DNA of 64,000 nt. Source: Casuarius casuarius (taxonomy: Eukaryota > Chordata > Aves > Casuariiformes > Casuariidae). Of this stretch, positions 1 through 12,784 are shown piece by piece (positions within the stretch are counted from its first letter, which is position 1; each line of letters starts with the position of its first letter). The position numbers and the translations under genes are program-made. The notes below the pieces were generated by a model. That model was not told where the DNA came from, did no database searches, and was given only the letters and a program-made list of their open reading frames with translations. The stretch covers positions 2,087,470 through 2,151,469 of the forward strand of contig PTFA01000112.1 of the NCBI GenBank assembly GCA_003342895.1. The letters run 5' to 3'.

Positions 1-851
1 TTGTACTCCCACAGTAGTCTTAGAACTCAACAGGAAATAACCTCACCCAGTATAGCAAGTTCATTGGCCTTCAGCGTGTGAAGTAATATGTAATTAACTT
101 TATATACTAAAAGTAGTTCTACTAAATTAGCCCACTAACCAACACTAGTAACACTAGTTCCAGTGAGGTATGTGCTTAAACCTTTCTACATTAAGGGCTT
201 TACACACTAACTTAATACAGAAACACTGAGAAAAGAAAGCAACCCTTCTGGTTAAACAAAAGAAAGGAAAAACACAACTGAAATATCAACAGTAGAAAAA
301 TAGCAAACATTGTTTAAATTAAATTAAATTGGACTGAATAGGATCTAACCTCCACCTGAAGTGCCCATAACTGCTGAAGTACTACAGTGCTCATGGTATA
401 CAGTCTACTGATGTTTTGAATACTAGAAAGATATATAACATATACAGATTTTTACCCCATGTCTCGGTTATGCTTTGGGATCATTACTGAAGATGTTTTC
501 CTCCCTTCACAAGTGTCTGAAATGAGGCACACTCATGCCTAGAAAGAGCTTTTAGGAATGCTAGCATCACTGAAAGTTTTCGCAGTCATCTTTTGTTCAC
601 GAGTCTAAAGAAATATGCTAGAGAATTATTACATGTTACCCATCATCAGTATTTTTCAGCCAGCAGACTATGAATTCCTTTGAAGAGAAAAAAAAGATTT
701 AGAAAGTGCTGAAAAAACAAGCTAAATTGAAAAGACGAAAAAAAAGGAAGACGGAAAACAAAAAGCACTCACCATTTATACCTTGAGCAATACACAAAAT
801 TGTACTTCACAGACTAAGAAGATAAGAACAGAAGTTCACAGCAGAACCAAC
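1..851 (-). other. CHFR: CHFR intron 2 (partial)
   Basis: AT-rich sequence downstream, in the minus-strand sense, of CHFR exon 2. I looked for the next FHA-domain exon, expected to continue with a T-S-G-T-V-I-N-like sequence, and found none. The rest of the gene is therefore beyond the left edge. No repeat or RNA gene is recognised here. Confidence 0.7.
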
Positions 852-951
852 CTTGTATCTTCCAATGACACTTGACCAGATTCTTCATCCACTGTGATTT
901 TACAGTGATCTCCAGACACCAACTTGTTGCCAGGGAAAGATAAGTCACAAC
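852..951 (-). CDS. CHFR: CHFR coding exon 2 (FHA domain)
   Basis: This 100-bp internal exon is bounded by a minus-strand acceptor (ttaag before 951) and a donor (gttggt after 852). It completes a glycine split with exon 1 and reads GCDLSFPGNKLVSGDHCKI, then VDEESGQVSLEDT, leaving two bases for the next exon. It is close to vertebrate CHFR residues from about 45 on. The SGDH stretch carries the Ser and His expected in the phosphopeptide-binding loop of FHA domains. CHFR is a nuclear FHA-RING E3 ubiquitin ligase that delays mitotic entry under microtubule stress. Its RING and C-terminal PBZ regions are not in this window. Splice phases on both sides fit. Confidence 0.95.
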
Positions 952-2944
952 CTTAAAAAGAAAGTGGATTTTCCAGTGTGCTTAAAAATACACATTACAC
1001 AGATAGATCAGCATTCTGCTTGGCTATAAATGCACAACAAACTGACTCATGTACATCTGCAATAGTTCAAATCTCTGCTGGTATACAGGGAGCACCGCAG
1101 TCTAGGACGCAATATATAAATGCAGGCAGTGAAATAGTCCCATGTATGGACATAGGCTTATTTCAACCATTTCAGGATGTTTTAGTTCATTTTTTTTTCC
1201 TTTTTTTCTTCAAATCTCAGTCCTTACAGTTACTCTGCTCTAGAGAGGTACAGATTCACATATGTTTGGGAAGTGTTCAACCTAAATTCTAGAGCCACAC
1301 ATCAAAGATCACACAGCTCTTTTTCACATTATTGCAACACTCTTTCATTGAATTTAACTTCTGGTTCATCCTACTATACTGGGGGAAAGTAGTAGGAACC
1401 AACTTCTGTGAAGTACAAGGGTATCACTGTTCTACCTTAAAGTTTTGTTTGTTTTTAAATAAGAGGTTTTCCTTACCTCTGTTAACACCACTGTCACGTT
1501 AAAGCTGAAGGGAGATTAAAAACTCAGAAGAGACTAAGATTTAGGCATATGCAGGAGAAAGGTAATGATGATGTTCAGATGGTAGAGACCTTCCTACCTA
1601 TTATTCTAGGGCTCTGGGCAAATTTAACATTTTTTCCTTCACTTTAACATTCAATGCAATGCTCGAGGTTCCTTGTGTAAGACACTGATTTCTCTTACAG
1701 ATGACTCAAGGTACCTGCTTCTAAAAAGGTTATAATTAACAAACATGATTCACTTCCACCTATTCACACTGTAGGTGCACTATACCTTAGCCTGTGACAA
1801 CAACATATCCAGAAGTAAAATAATAGTCACCACGTACAGTGTTGACAGTTTAGTACTGTTCTACTCCTAATAATCGCAGAACAATTAACAACTATAGCGT
1901 TAACTGGTGCCGCACAACCTGTGACTCTAGGAAGCCCACTGAAAGCAAGTAGAATAAATTCTACTCAGGAGCACACCAACATTTCCATCCTGCTCTGTGG
2001 AGTTAACAGACTTTGGTACGGGAGCAGGAAGGTCAGCATGCTCCAGATGAACCTTTCTAAAGTTCTTAAAGACTTTCTAAGTAGCATTTATGAGCTAGAA
2101 CTTGGCATTCTTGTACCTATTCATTTTACTGATGTTAGTAAACAGTTATGGAAGCAATTCAACATGCAAAAAATCTGTCTTCTTCTGCAAGATAACCCCC
2201 AATTGGATCTCACTTTGAAGAATTGCCCTACAGCTCAGATAGAATGATAAGCAATCTAAGCATACATTATGAAACGTAAACAGGTAAAATATTTTTCCTA
2301 TGTTATCTGGGTTTCTCATAGAGTTACAGCATCAGATGTTTGTTGAAGACTATTACTTTCCTTTGTGATGGGTCAGTCAAATAGGTTAAACTGATAAACA
2401 GGAAACTTAAGATTGATGCTGCCAGGGCAGAGTGAAGAGATAAAACTCTGTGACTGTTTCAATGGCAGTAAGTGGGAATTCCTTTAAAATAAAGGCAAAT
2501 AGCGATAACACTAGACTCGAGGAATAAAGCTTTCAAACCCACTCTCAGAGAAACACTTTCAACACTTGTTAACCATCTTTATGTGGGCAGAAGGCTTAAG
2601 GGCTCTTGCGCAGGCGTTTCCTGTCTGCGCAGCACAAGCCTCTTGCCTCGCAGCTCCAACTTTTTTTCTCTAACCACGAAAAGGGAACATAAGTGGGACC
2701 AACACGAAGAAACTCTTCTGAGCCAACTACTGCTTCTCCTGGCCTGCGTGGGCCGCCCCAGGCACCTGAAGGGCCCGTCCGCCTGTGAACGCCCAGGCGC
2801 CCCGCAGAAGGGGAAAGCGGCAGCGCAAAGCCGCCTCCCCGCAGGGGCCGGGGGCTCCCGCAGGCCGCCCCGGCCCTGCCCCTGCCCCTGTCCCTACCCC
2901 GGGAGGCGCCGCGCCCCGGCCCGGCCGCCCCCAGCGCGGCCCAC
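952..2944 (-). other. CHFR: CHFR intron 1
   Basis: An intron of about 2 kb between the donor at 2944 (AAAG then gtgggc) and the acceptor at 952. It is mostly AT-rich, and turns GC-rich from about 2720 where the CpG island begins. I see no second gene or clear repeat in it. The 104-codon (978-1292) and 108-codon (1921-2247) plus-strand open frames have no recognisable content. Confidence 0.8.
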
Positions 2945-3077
2945 CTTTCCTCCGGCCGATCGTCCACTCCCTCTTCAGCAGCAGGACACGCGGCTCCGCT
3001 TCGTCGGCGCCCAGCCGGGTCAGCCGGCCCCAGGGCCGCGGCGGCCGGCCGCGCTCCGCGCCTCCCGAGCCCTCCAT
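2945..3077 (-). CDS. CHFR: CHFR coding exon 1 (start codon and FHA N-terminus)
   Basis: The ATG is at 3077-3075 on the minus strand. The exon encodes 44 residues plus one base and ends at a GT donor. The product begins MEGSGGAERGRPPRPWG, followed by RLTRLGADEAEPRVLLLKRE and WTIGRRK. This matches the N-terminus of vertebrate CHFR (PWGRL, LGA.E.EP.VLL.KREWTIGRR). The I-G-R stretch is the conserved Gly-Arg of the FHA fold. The spare base G joins GT of exon 2 to make the glycine in GCDLSF, so the phase is exact. The exon sits in a CpG island, as known for human CHFR, whose promoter is often methylated in tumours. The start was chosen by homology. Confidence 0.95.
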
Positions 3078-3205
3078 TCGGCCTCACATCTGCGCGGCAC
3101 AGACAAAGCGACCCCCGGCCCCACCATCGCATCGCGTCGCCTTGCCTCGCATCGCGGGGCCGCGGCGGCTCGGGGCCTCCCCCCGGCGGGGCCGGGCCGG
3201 GCCGG

Positions 3206-3480
3206 NNNNNNNNNNNNNNNNNNNNNNNNNNNNNNNNNNNNNNNNNNNNNNNNNNNNNNNNNNNNNNNNNNNNNNNNNNNNNNNNNNNNNNNNNNNNNNN
3301 NNNNNNNNNNNNNNNNNNNNNNNNNNNNNNNNNNNNNNNNNNNNNNNNNNNNNNNNNNNNNNNNNNNNNNNNNNNNNNNNNNNNNNNNNNNNNNNNNNNN
3401 NNNNNNNNNNNNNNNNNNNNNNNNNNNNNNNNNNNNNNNNNNNNNNNNNNNNNNNNNNNNNNNNNNNNNNNNNNNNNNNN
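3206..3480. other. Assembly gap (275 N)
   Basis: A run of 275 undetermined bases lies inside the GC-rich CHFR promoter. The flanking sequence is a G/C-only repeat-like tract (gccgggccgggccgg) that is hard to sequence. The true length is unknown, and part of the 5' UTR or the start site may be missing. Confidence 0.99.
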
Positions 3481-3581
3481 CTCAGCGCCGGCCTTACACC
3501 CAGTGCCGCGGCCGAGGCGGCTCCTGTCAACAGACATTGCCAGCCATCAGCTGATCCGGCCTGGGCCGGCCCCGGCCTGCC

Positions 3582-3586
3582 ATTGG
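3582..3586 (-). promoter_or_regulatory. CCAAT box upstream of CHFR
   Basis: attgg on the plus strand reads CCAAT on the CHFR sense strand, followed by a GC-rich tract. It lies about 500 bases upstream of the start codon across the gap, a plausible place for an NF-Y site. This is motif evidence only. Confidence 0.4.
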
Positions 3587-3809
3587 AGGGCGGCGCGCGG
3601 CGGCCATAGAGAACGCACCGCAGGCAGGGGCAGACCTTCCGGCGCCCGCCACCGAGGCGCGCCGGCTAGAGCGCCGCACCTTCCGGGGAAGCCGCGACAC
3701 GTCGTGCTGCATAGGGAAAAGAAGGGCGAGCGCTAGGTTTAGGCGCCGGAGACGCCTCGGCGGACATTTTGCGTGCGGGCCGGCTCGCCGGCGGGACAAC
3801 GCGCTCGAG

Positions 3810-3817
3810 GCCATCTT
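3810..3817 (-). promoter_or_regulatory. YY1-like site upstream of CHFR
   Basis: gccatctt on the plus strand reads AAGATGGC in the CHFR direction, the usual YY1 core of housekeeping promoters. It is next to a GGGCGG box at 3824-3829. This is motif evidence only; the site may mark an upstream start region. Confidence 0.4.
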
Positions 3818-5324
3818 TGTTGTGGGCGGGCCGAGCGCCCTGCCCCGAGTCGTGTGTCCCAGCAAGGCGAGCTCGCTTAAATCATTGTCACATGTAGTAA
3901 AAAATAAGTGTAGTCTTACTGTTCGATATTTAAGAGTTATTAATTTGCCAGCAGCGGTTAAATAAAAATATATTTGCTGCTCCAGGGAAATACCTTAAAG
4001 TGATTTTTACGCTGAGGAAGGTTATGGTTATGCCCAGCGTAACCGCTGATGGTTATGCCCAGCAGCGAGGGGCAGTCCTAGTTTTAAACACTTTGTTTTA
4101 GACCCTAGTTTTAAATCAAAAAAGAAAAAAAGCTGCAGCTATCAGGGGCAGGAACTCGCAGCAGAGCCTGCTGCCTCACTTCTCTGTCCCAGCAACAAGC
4201 TCAGTCCTATGCCACTATTTTCAAAGAGTGTCATATTATTCCTCTTTGCCTTCTGATATGAGCCTTAAGGATGTAACTTGGGTCATATTTTAATGCCCGG
4301 CTCTACAACACTTGGTACTTCGCTTCAAAACAAAACAAAAAACAAACAGGCCCATCAAGCGGAAGGCGCCACGGCTCCCCAAGGGCGGGCGGCCTCCCCG
4401 GGCCCTGGCGCTTGCCTCCCTGCCCCACGGCCCCGTTCGTGCTGCCGGGCACCACGCGGGGAGCTAAAATGGCTGGAAACAAATCACTTTCCTGCTCCAT
4501 CTAGACCCTGTTCCTGCCCTGGGTTGGTCCGGGTTCCCGTGGGACGGCACTGCCACTCACCCTTGTGCGCTTTTCTTCTTCAAAGCCCATCAAGAAAGCT
4601 GGTACCTGAAGCGTGGTGGTCCTTTTCCCCCTTAAAACACCATTGCTACTACCTCTTGACTAGCTTGTATCCGAGTCCCTTTTTTCTCTTTATCGGCTTC
4701 AGGTTTCTCTAAGACATTCATACTGGTTGTAGCCTTTCCATGATCTTCTTAAGCCAATTAGCGCCCCATATAAGGTGGCTTCTTAGGTAGGTGAATTATT
4801 ATCCCTGTCCACTTAACAACATCAGTAGCAATCTTCTAGTTGTTGATCTCCTTATCACAGATTCATCCTAAGGACTTTGACAGGTTTAAGTTTATCCAAA
4901 TTGATCAGGAAGAAGCTGAGATATCCTGGATCTCCCTGCTGATTAGCTTCTTAAATTAGTCCTGTAACATGCAGAGACAGTCAACCTTTTTTACAGATGA
5001 TTTTGACATTTGAAGTTTGGATGATCTCAGACAGCATGAAAACTGAAAAAAAAAAAACCAATGAAAACAAAACAATTTGCAATTCTTTGTGCTGACACTC
5101 CTACTTGATTCACAGTTTTGGGCCCCCAGATCTTGCTTTTATCTTAACCTTTCCTGGAAACCCTGTAGATCCCATGAATCTCAGTGATACCAGTCTGTGC
5201 AAGAAGACTTAAGCAGGACTACTGGTACAAGCAAAATTATTCAATTACAGAAGTGTTTCAGATCTGATTCCTAACTGATAACTGATTCCTAATGTACAAT
5301 ACTGCTTCACAGTACTCAGTCACA

Positions 5325-5405
5325 TGGGCCCCAGTTCAGGAGAAAATAAAAGCACCCACTTAAGTCAAAATTGATGCATGTATTTAAGAGCTTTGCATTA
5401 TTGAC
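5325..5405. repeat. Decayed palindromic interspersed repeat (possible)
   Basis: The segment starts gggccccagttcagga and ends with gctttgcattattgacc. It resembles both ends of an old palindromic element common in reptile and bird genomes, with inner arms related to CACTTAAG and ATGCAT. The match is from memory and the arms are badly eroded. It could be chance. Confidence 0.3.
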
Positions 5406-8400
5406 CTTAGTCTATAACTCTTCCTTTAGTAACAATACTAAAAAAAAATTGGCTCTTCGAGGCCTGACTGATTGCATTTCTTCAAGAGGATCTGTCTGTA
5501 AAATACCCTACTTACTTTGAACTTTGTCCTCGCTAAGGACTAGCGCCTTTTATCTATTTGAAGAGAGACACATCAGCAGAAGTTACAATCACTCAAAAGC
5601 ATTGTCACAGTGCTTCATTTTTATTACTGCTCACAGTTACTAGCAATTGTTATCTCTGAGCAGCAGAGGAAAATACCAGCGCATGGGAGGTGCAACTAGA
5701 AGCCCAATGACCAAATCTTTTGTGTAAACCATAGCATTAGCTGAGGGAGGAAGTTGTTTTGTTATATTGTGGCATTGAGAAAACATATTTTCCAAATATC
5801 CTTGCCAAGAGATCCCTCTGCAATCACACCAAGGAATTACTGCACCTTGGTGATAGCACACAGCAAGCAAATGATTGGTTCGGCTCCTGCAGTTCTCCCA
5901 TAGTATCCATGTAAGAAGACAGCAAGTGAAACATACAGCTAGCTTAACGAGTCGTGTGTGGATGGGAGACTCAATTAAAATTAAATTATACAACAAATTA
6001 GGTTTTAAATGCTGTGCTGCTTAGCCAGCCAGACAAATAATAATTAATTAGAGATGGTACTGATTTGGTGCTATGTGCAGCTGAACAGCAGACTGCTATA
6101 ACTGCTTTTAATGTACATTGACTACACTTCCCTCCCAGCTTAGAGAAATTTTGTACTATTTTCCCACCCCATCCCTGAAAAGGCCAGTCACTGCTCTGAG
6201 CTAGGCAGAATGGACAGGAACTTTTTCTAGAGTCCATCTTTCCTGTCTGTTCCATCAGTTAATGTTTCTTTAGCAATATACCTCCCTCTCTTCCTTCTCT
6301 CTGTAACCCAGGTCATTCTAGGAGGAATTCTTTTTCAGGCTCTGAATTGTGTGGGTATACATACATCAGAGTCAGGAGAAAAAGAAGCTACAAATACATA
6401 TGTTTTCTTCCCTAGCAGTAGCAGCAGGCATATAAGCCATTTCAAAATACTCCATGGTGCATGGACAGATACAAAGCCAAAAAGTGCCACCTCTGATAGT
6501 GGTTCTCAGCAAAAGAAATTGAGGAGTTTCTACTAAAGAACAATATAGAAATCAATCCTACTGAAAAGGACCTGAAGGCAGCTACTCACAGCCTACTGTA
6601 AAATTTCAAATGTATTTGTATTGCATTAATGTCTGGAGCTCTCAGTCACGCTGTGACAGATAACGTTCAGAAAGACTGATGCTGTTTGATTTTCTCTACA
6701 AATTTTTCACCTCTGGTAAAAGTAACATTAAATTCTTAACAATCTGACAAACACAACATGGAAAACATGGTTTATGATTAAACTAATCATTATGTGTTTT
6801 GCATGGAAGATAAAGTATTTAAAAATCATCCTAAACCAGCAAGAGTTATGTTGCCATGCAGCCATCTTCAGCTGTGGTTTCCTGCTGCCGGCTGCTTGTC
6901 TGTGGGTAAGGAAAAACAACCTTGTAGTGCAAAAGAAAACCAAGCACAGCTTTTTAATGCAGCATTTTTCCAAATATTAACAGCCCAATCCTGTAGATTA
7001 ATGATGTTCCTCCCATGCAGTAAATGAAAATGCACTATTAACATAAAGTATTTTCAGAATCAGGCAGCCAACCCCAAATCTCTTTTTTATTATGTGGCAG
7101 AGAGAAGATGACAGCCAGAGGCATCATGTGAGAAGAAAAGGATCACATTATGTACCTTTTCTTACACTGTTTATCCAAGCATCCATTATTGACCAGTGCT
7201 AGTGTTTGGGAGGCTTTTAAGCTGACTAGTATAGCCATTCCTATGTTGTGACTGTCCCTCCTTATTAGTCCCCCAAAAAGCCTTTGAATTGCCCACAAGT
7301 TACAGGGTTAGCTGCAGTAAGTTTGAATGGAAGTATGTGAAAAAGAAGGCCTAGATTCTAGGCAGCTGACTCCCTAGGAAATGCAAAGGACTTTCCAGGA
7401 AAAAAAAAAAAATGCATGAAGGATCTAATGAAACAATGCAGTTTCTGGGAAGAAGTCCCCTTCCGCGGGGACCATGACTAAGCCTTGTTGCTGGAGCAGA
7501 AGGAGCGATGACAAGACTGTTCTGTGCCCAGTAAACAAACATGGATCAAAAAATAACAATTACTGTTCACCCTTCACAGGTTAGCTTTACTGGACACAGA
7601 ACTGATGTATGACGCTGCTAGTTCTCTTTGAAACCCCTTTGTGAATACAGCCAGCTATTTCTTGAAGAGAGCTAAAAAATAATAATATAAAATACCTGTG
7701 GACATTTCCGTTTAGCAATCACTAACATCCAATTAGCTTGTTAAACTTAGAATAGGATTTTAAAACTTTAAATATGCATTTTAGCATCACTTATGTCCTT
7801 ATTTCCTTTTTCCTTCCTTACAGCCTGGAGTGGCAAATCAGTTTAGATTTTTGCCTTTGTCATATTTCAGTTTCTGACCATCAAACTCTGTAACTAGTTT
7901 GCAAGCCCAGTATATGATCATTTCACAAAATGATTCCACTGGATTAGCAAAATGGAAGTATTTCTAATGACCTTACATTTTCTAAGACATAGAATTGTTT
8001 TATTTTGTTTTGTAAATATAGGGTCATTACTGAAAACACAGCCAGCCCTGCAGCAAGGTCTCTCCCCCATTTTAGCTGGCAGGAGCCCATCTTAACCATG
8101 AGAATAGGGATGTAGACCGATTCCTACACGTCTTGGACCAGACTCAGAATGACCTCTTTAATGAGTCTCCTTGTCATTTATAGGTGACAGCCCATGTTTT
8201 CCTTATGATGATTTAACTCATGACGTTAGAGAAATTCTCCAGCACTTACACAGTCACAGTCTTAGATTGGCATGTTTAGTCTGAGGAAGGAAAAAATTGC
8301 TTGTGTTATCTCAGGATGAAAAACTAACCACAGAAAAATTACATTAATATTTCTGCAAAGACTTCCTCTCCATAGATAACTGGGAGAATTTACAGTCTTG

Positions 8401-10704
8401 TTGAAGAACTGATTGCACCAAAGGGGATTTTCAAAATATTTCCTTCTCTAAGTGTTTTCAAACATATTTCCTCCAGGGGGTGCCAAATTAACACCACTAG
8501 AAAGTAAAAATATATAAATTATCCACACCAAAGACATAACAACTGTCCATAGTATACATTTCACCATGCCTCCTGAGTGATACACTCCTCCAGGCTGAGC
8601 TGAAGGCACTCGTGTTCAGAGTGAGATTTAGCAGCCGTTCATTGATGAGCCTCTCACTTGAGGAAGTCGAGAAGCGCAGATTGGTCCCACAATTCATTTC
8701 AGGCACATCCCTGCCAAGTTCAGATAGGACGCATCCTTTGGAAAAGAGCTTTAAGAGTGGCTGAGTGGAGAAAGACATCCATCTCAGCCTTTTAAAGAAA
8801 AAGGCCATGGGGAGGTGAGAAGTTACAGATGTAGTGACAGTGGTATTTAGCATTACCCAGCTTATGAATAAGGGCAGAAACCTGAACACAGGAACGAAAA
8901 TGATCCTGAAAACACTCAAGATAAGATGGTCAAGCATGTCACTGCTCTGCAGAGCATGTCAGCCCTGAGTTTGGGGTCTGTAAATGTCATTATAACAGAG
9001 AAGTAATTTCACTTGCCCAGAAAATAGAGACCTATTACTTAAAACAGGAACCCAGCTTTGAACAAGTGACCACTGTACTCCTACGGCACTCTGTTTGCTA
9101 TGCGAGGAAATGGGTCTGATCACTGTTTACAGACTAAGGAGCAAGCGAAAAAGAAAATTGTTTGGGAAGTAACATAGTAACGTGTATATATTTTCCACAT
9201 TTCCATTGCTCACACTTTGCTTTTTATCTACACAGCAGTTAAAATAATCATGCAGTCCAAGTATTCTGGATCCTTCACCCACCACATTAAAAGTATTACT
9301 GAAAGAGTGCCTGGTTATCTTCTACTTGACAGTAAAAATCTCTGCTGGATAATTATTTAGGTAGAAAACTTCTAGAAGACTCCAATACTAAAAGGCAAAC
9401 TCCTAACATACACTTACTTGTCCTCTCTGATTTCAAAATGCAAGTTTACTTCTCTTACTTTGCGATTAGCAATGAAAGCCAACACTAGCAATGAAAACCA
9501 ACATTATTAAACCATAGCATTATATAAGCAAAGACGCCATCTTTGAGAATGAAAAAAACCCCAAGCCCCTATAGTAATCCATTATTAGGGCAATCTCAGA
9601 CCCAGGGGAATCACTCCAGACTGTATGCAGACGCAGGAGAGATGCTCTTAATTCTAAAAATCGCCGCACTAAGTACTCAGCTGCATGTACCGGTGGACTT
9701 CCACTGCGGGCACTGGAATAGGCAGCTGGGCATCAACCGAAAACATTATCACTTGTCTAGACCAGGCCCAGCTTTGAACAGCTATGGAAGCACAATGAAT
9801 TTATGAACCAAATCCCGAATACTGGGAGTGATTTTTGTGCCCAGGTAGGGAGCCGTAATCAGGAGCTCCGGGGGGAGCCTGTCTTGCATCTTCCTCCCAG
9901 GCAGGGTGAGGATGCTGAAGACTTTCAGCTCTTTCCTTGGTGGAGCTCGAGGGAAGGCAGCTTGCCCCAGAGACCCTGCCATGGGGAGCCCCTCTCAGCT
10001 GAATGTCTCTGTAACAGGTTGCATGCTTGTTATACAGCAAACCCAGCAAATGCTGCCCTTGGTACAGGGCACAAGTCCCTTTTCAAGCAGGATGTGGAGA
10101 AAGGGAATCTCGAGGCAGAAAAGGACATGAAAGGGAGTGGGAATGATGGGCTGGATCCAGGTCCTCCTCCCAAGCTGTTGAGGTAGGTCTTTAAATCACA
10201 GTGTGATACAGCAGCAGGCCAAGCAAAATCTCATTAAACGTCTTGACTGTATTTATTTTTATCTTATGTATTGTAAAGTGTAATGATCTGTGAATTGACT
10301 GGTATAGGTACTGCACCAGAGATATAAGTAGATAAGAATTATATATTGCCTGCAGTACATACCTGCATGTCTAATCATTGTTATTGTAAGTGATAACATA
10401 CCCTAAATCGCATCACCTTCAGAACAGGCATTGGCGTTAGTGGAACATCTCACCTCGGTACCTGCTTTCTCTCACCGCCGTATTCTAGAGACCCGTTGTA
10501 ATTTTTGTTTTGCATTACCTATGGTGATACAGGCTAACACACTACACTGGTTTACTTTCTGTGAGGTAAGTTGCCTCCTGTGAAAGGGAAAAGTCTGTTT
10601 TCTACATCCTGCACAAAAACAAAGGGTCCCGTAACATCTTGTCTGGCTTATTGGCAGGGAGTTAGATCCATCAGCCTTGGAGGATGGGAACATGGCAGAA
10701 ATTT

Positions 10705-10731
10705 TGTGTGTGTGTGTGGGGGGGGGGGGGG
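10705..10731. repeat. (GT)n followed by G-run
   Basis: Alternating TG dinucleotides run directly into a run of about 14 G. This is a simple repeat, with likely length error in assembly and some G-quadruplex potential. Confidence 0.85.
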
Positions 10732-12569
10732 TTCTCCTTTTGATTTATTAAAAATCCCTGCTGTGGACATTAAGAGGAAATTGGCCATAATTCAGGAGGG
10801 GTGGTTCAGATGGACAGTGAGATGGAAAGTTTCATATTAAAGCCTTAGGAGGCCAAAAAGAAAATTGAAAATCTGGAAGTATCGGCTGATGGGCAGTATA
10901 CTTTCATTACAAAGAAAACCAAGCTCTATAAACCTCTTGGCAGGAGGGATAAGAGTAGAATCAAAACAGTGACCTTGAGATCAGTCTCAGGCTGGGGAAC
11001 ATTAGGTTGACGATGCCAAGTAAAGGAGAGGAAGAAGAATTGTAAGCCAGACATCAGCTTTAACTTGGACCTCTTTCTGGGCCATCCTGTCCAGAAAATG
11101 CCCACACTTACAGATTCTTCCTGCATAACAGATCAAATATGTAACCTTTTCTCTCCATCCATACAGCTAGGACTCTTACCTCAGTTCCCTTTATTTTGCA
11201 TCTCCCCGCTGCAGTATTCTCTCCTCTGTTTCTATCATTTGATGTCTTGCTCCATTCCTTTGCCTAGCCTGCGCCCTGCTTTGATCAGATCACTTTCTGT
11301 TTGCATCCCTCATTTGATTCACGATTCTCTATTGCAGCACAAAAATAAAACTATTTGATTCATTTCCAAGACACCTGGTGACCTATCTCCATCCAGCCTA
11401 TCATCTTAAAATCACCTCTAGGAGTTGGAGTCCACCTCTGATGAACCACATTGCCAGCTCACATCACCTCTTAGTTACATTTTCAGCTAACTACCATGTG
11501 CTTTTTCCCAGAGTGCCACTCCCCCTTCAGAGGAGTGTTCGGTAACAGCTACGGAAACAAATTAATCGTCCTTCAAAATCTTTTTGTCCCCTTGTGCTAC
11601 CTACAAAAGCCCCTATCACCCGTTGACTAGATGGCTTGCCAAGAACATAGCCTAACACGCTAATTTTATCTTATCTTACTGTTTCCTTGGACTGTCTGAC
11701 TATGCTGTTCATCTGCTGATCCCTGACACCCGCTCGTTATCTCTTGTCACACACTTAGCTTGTGTGATCTTTGGCACATGGACCCTCTTCCTGTTTTGCA
11801 TGTGCATTGGGCCTCATACAGCAGAGACCTGGTCAATACTTCAGTACCTAGAGCATGCAGGGACTATAGTAGTACAAATAATTAACATTAATCTTTCCTC
11901 ACTTCTGAGCCAACGGATGTTGTTCCCCTCCAGTTCACCAACTGCAAAGTGGTGAGTGGGAGAGGATGCCATACCCCGCTGTTGTATAAATAGCGAGGCT
12001 AGAAAGGCTAAGGAGCTCAGCCGACGGTGGAGAGGATGGTGTTACCACTGCAGTCTCTCAGCCCTGAGAGAGGTGCTGCTGGGCTCCACAGAAGTCCCAG
12101 GTCTCCCAGGCTGGAAGAAACTGGTGCATAAAGCAGTGCAGGGAGAAAGTTGATTTACAAAGGGGCTTTATCCCACATTTCCTCCTAAGCCTGAGCTCAG
12201 TTTAAAGGAATCACATTGAAGACCCTTATCTGGGTGAGGATTAGAGAAGCCAAAGAGAATATATCACTTGCTAGCTAAAGCTCTGGAGGCAGCTTGCTAC
12301 GATTTATGGACTTGTTGGAACGCTACAGCTTGGCACCTAAAGCCACCATGGCAGGGGACAGCGTGGGTGTTGGCTCGGCATCGCCATGTATTTTTTCTGT
12401 ATGAATGTTGCTCACTTAAACACACTCCATTCAGCTTTGAGGAGACCATAGACTCTAAAGTACTGAAAGTTGCAATACCCCCTAAACATTAGCCTTGATG
12501 TTAGTCATTTTATGGCATACTCATCTATAACAGCAGTGTATACATGGAGGAGTAATAATTCAAGAACTC

Positions 12570-12784
12570 ACCTAAATCACTGGTTTCCAGCTTATGACCT
12601 GCAGAGCCTGGCAAGCCCATGGACAGCTTCTAAAGAATCTGCAAAAAGTGACTGAGAAACAGCAAATTCATATGTGCCAGACAGCAATCTACATGCGTGA
12701 AATTTCTGAAGGAATTCCACTGCTGCTGGAAAACTTTTTAGGGGCCCACAAATCAAAAAAGATTGAAAAACCACGGACCTAAAT
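12570..12784. mobile_element. hAT-like non-autonomous DNA transposon with 8-bp target duplication
   Basis: The element body is 12578-12776 (199 bp). It is flanked by a perfect 8-bp direct repeat, acctaaat, at 12570-12577 and 12777-12784. Eight-base duplications are typical of the hAT superfamily. The ends are imperfect inverted repeats: cactggtttccag on the left, and ccgtggtttttcaatc read inward from the right. They resemble the CAGTGGTT-type ends of ancient amniote hAT elements. It has no coding capacity; open frames of 60-62 codons over it are incidental. It could be classed as MER/Charlie-like, but the family cannot be fixed by eye. Confidence 0.75.

Larger units (their letters stand above)
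2720..3880 (-). promoter_or_regulatory. CHFR: CHFR CpG-island promoter region
   Basis: Very GC- and CpG-dense sequence surrounds CHFR exon 1 and continues about 800 bp upstream. Minus-strand promoter motifs include a CCAAT box (3582-3586), a YY1-like AAGATGGC (3810-3817), a second ATGGCCGC-type site (3600-3607) and several GGGCGG boxes (for example 3824-3829). There is no TATA box, which fits a housekeeping promoter with dispersed starts. The transcription start and any 5' UTR intron cannot be placed because of the internal gap. Composition falls sharply to AT-rich after about 3880. Confidence 0.75.
3881..12569. other. Intergenic, no gene recognised
   Basis: About 8.7 kb of mostly AT-rich sequence upstream of CHFR. 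A small GC-rich patch lies at about 4370-4470. Open frames here (up to 146 codons, 8497-8937 minus) show no known domain and no coherent splice structure. A decayed palindromic repeat at about 5325-5405 and a GT/G simple repeat at 10705-10731 are listed separately. Confidence 0.6.

Noticed and set aside
2583..3609. Several long frames on both strands across the CHFR CpG island (up to 323 codons)
   Set aside because: They read through 275 N as if coding and are Pro/Arg/Gly-rich by composition. Only the CHFR exon 1 frame (start at 3077) matches a known protein.
8497..8937. 146-codon minus-strand frame with hydrophobic start
   Set aside because: No family recognised, no promoter or splice signals nearby, and the length is within chance for 64 kb of six-frame reading.
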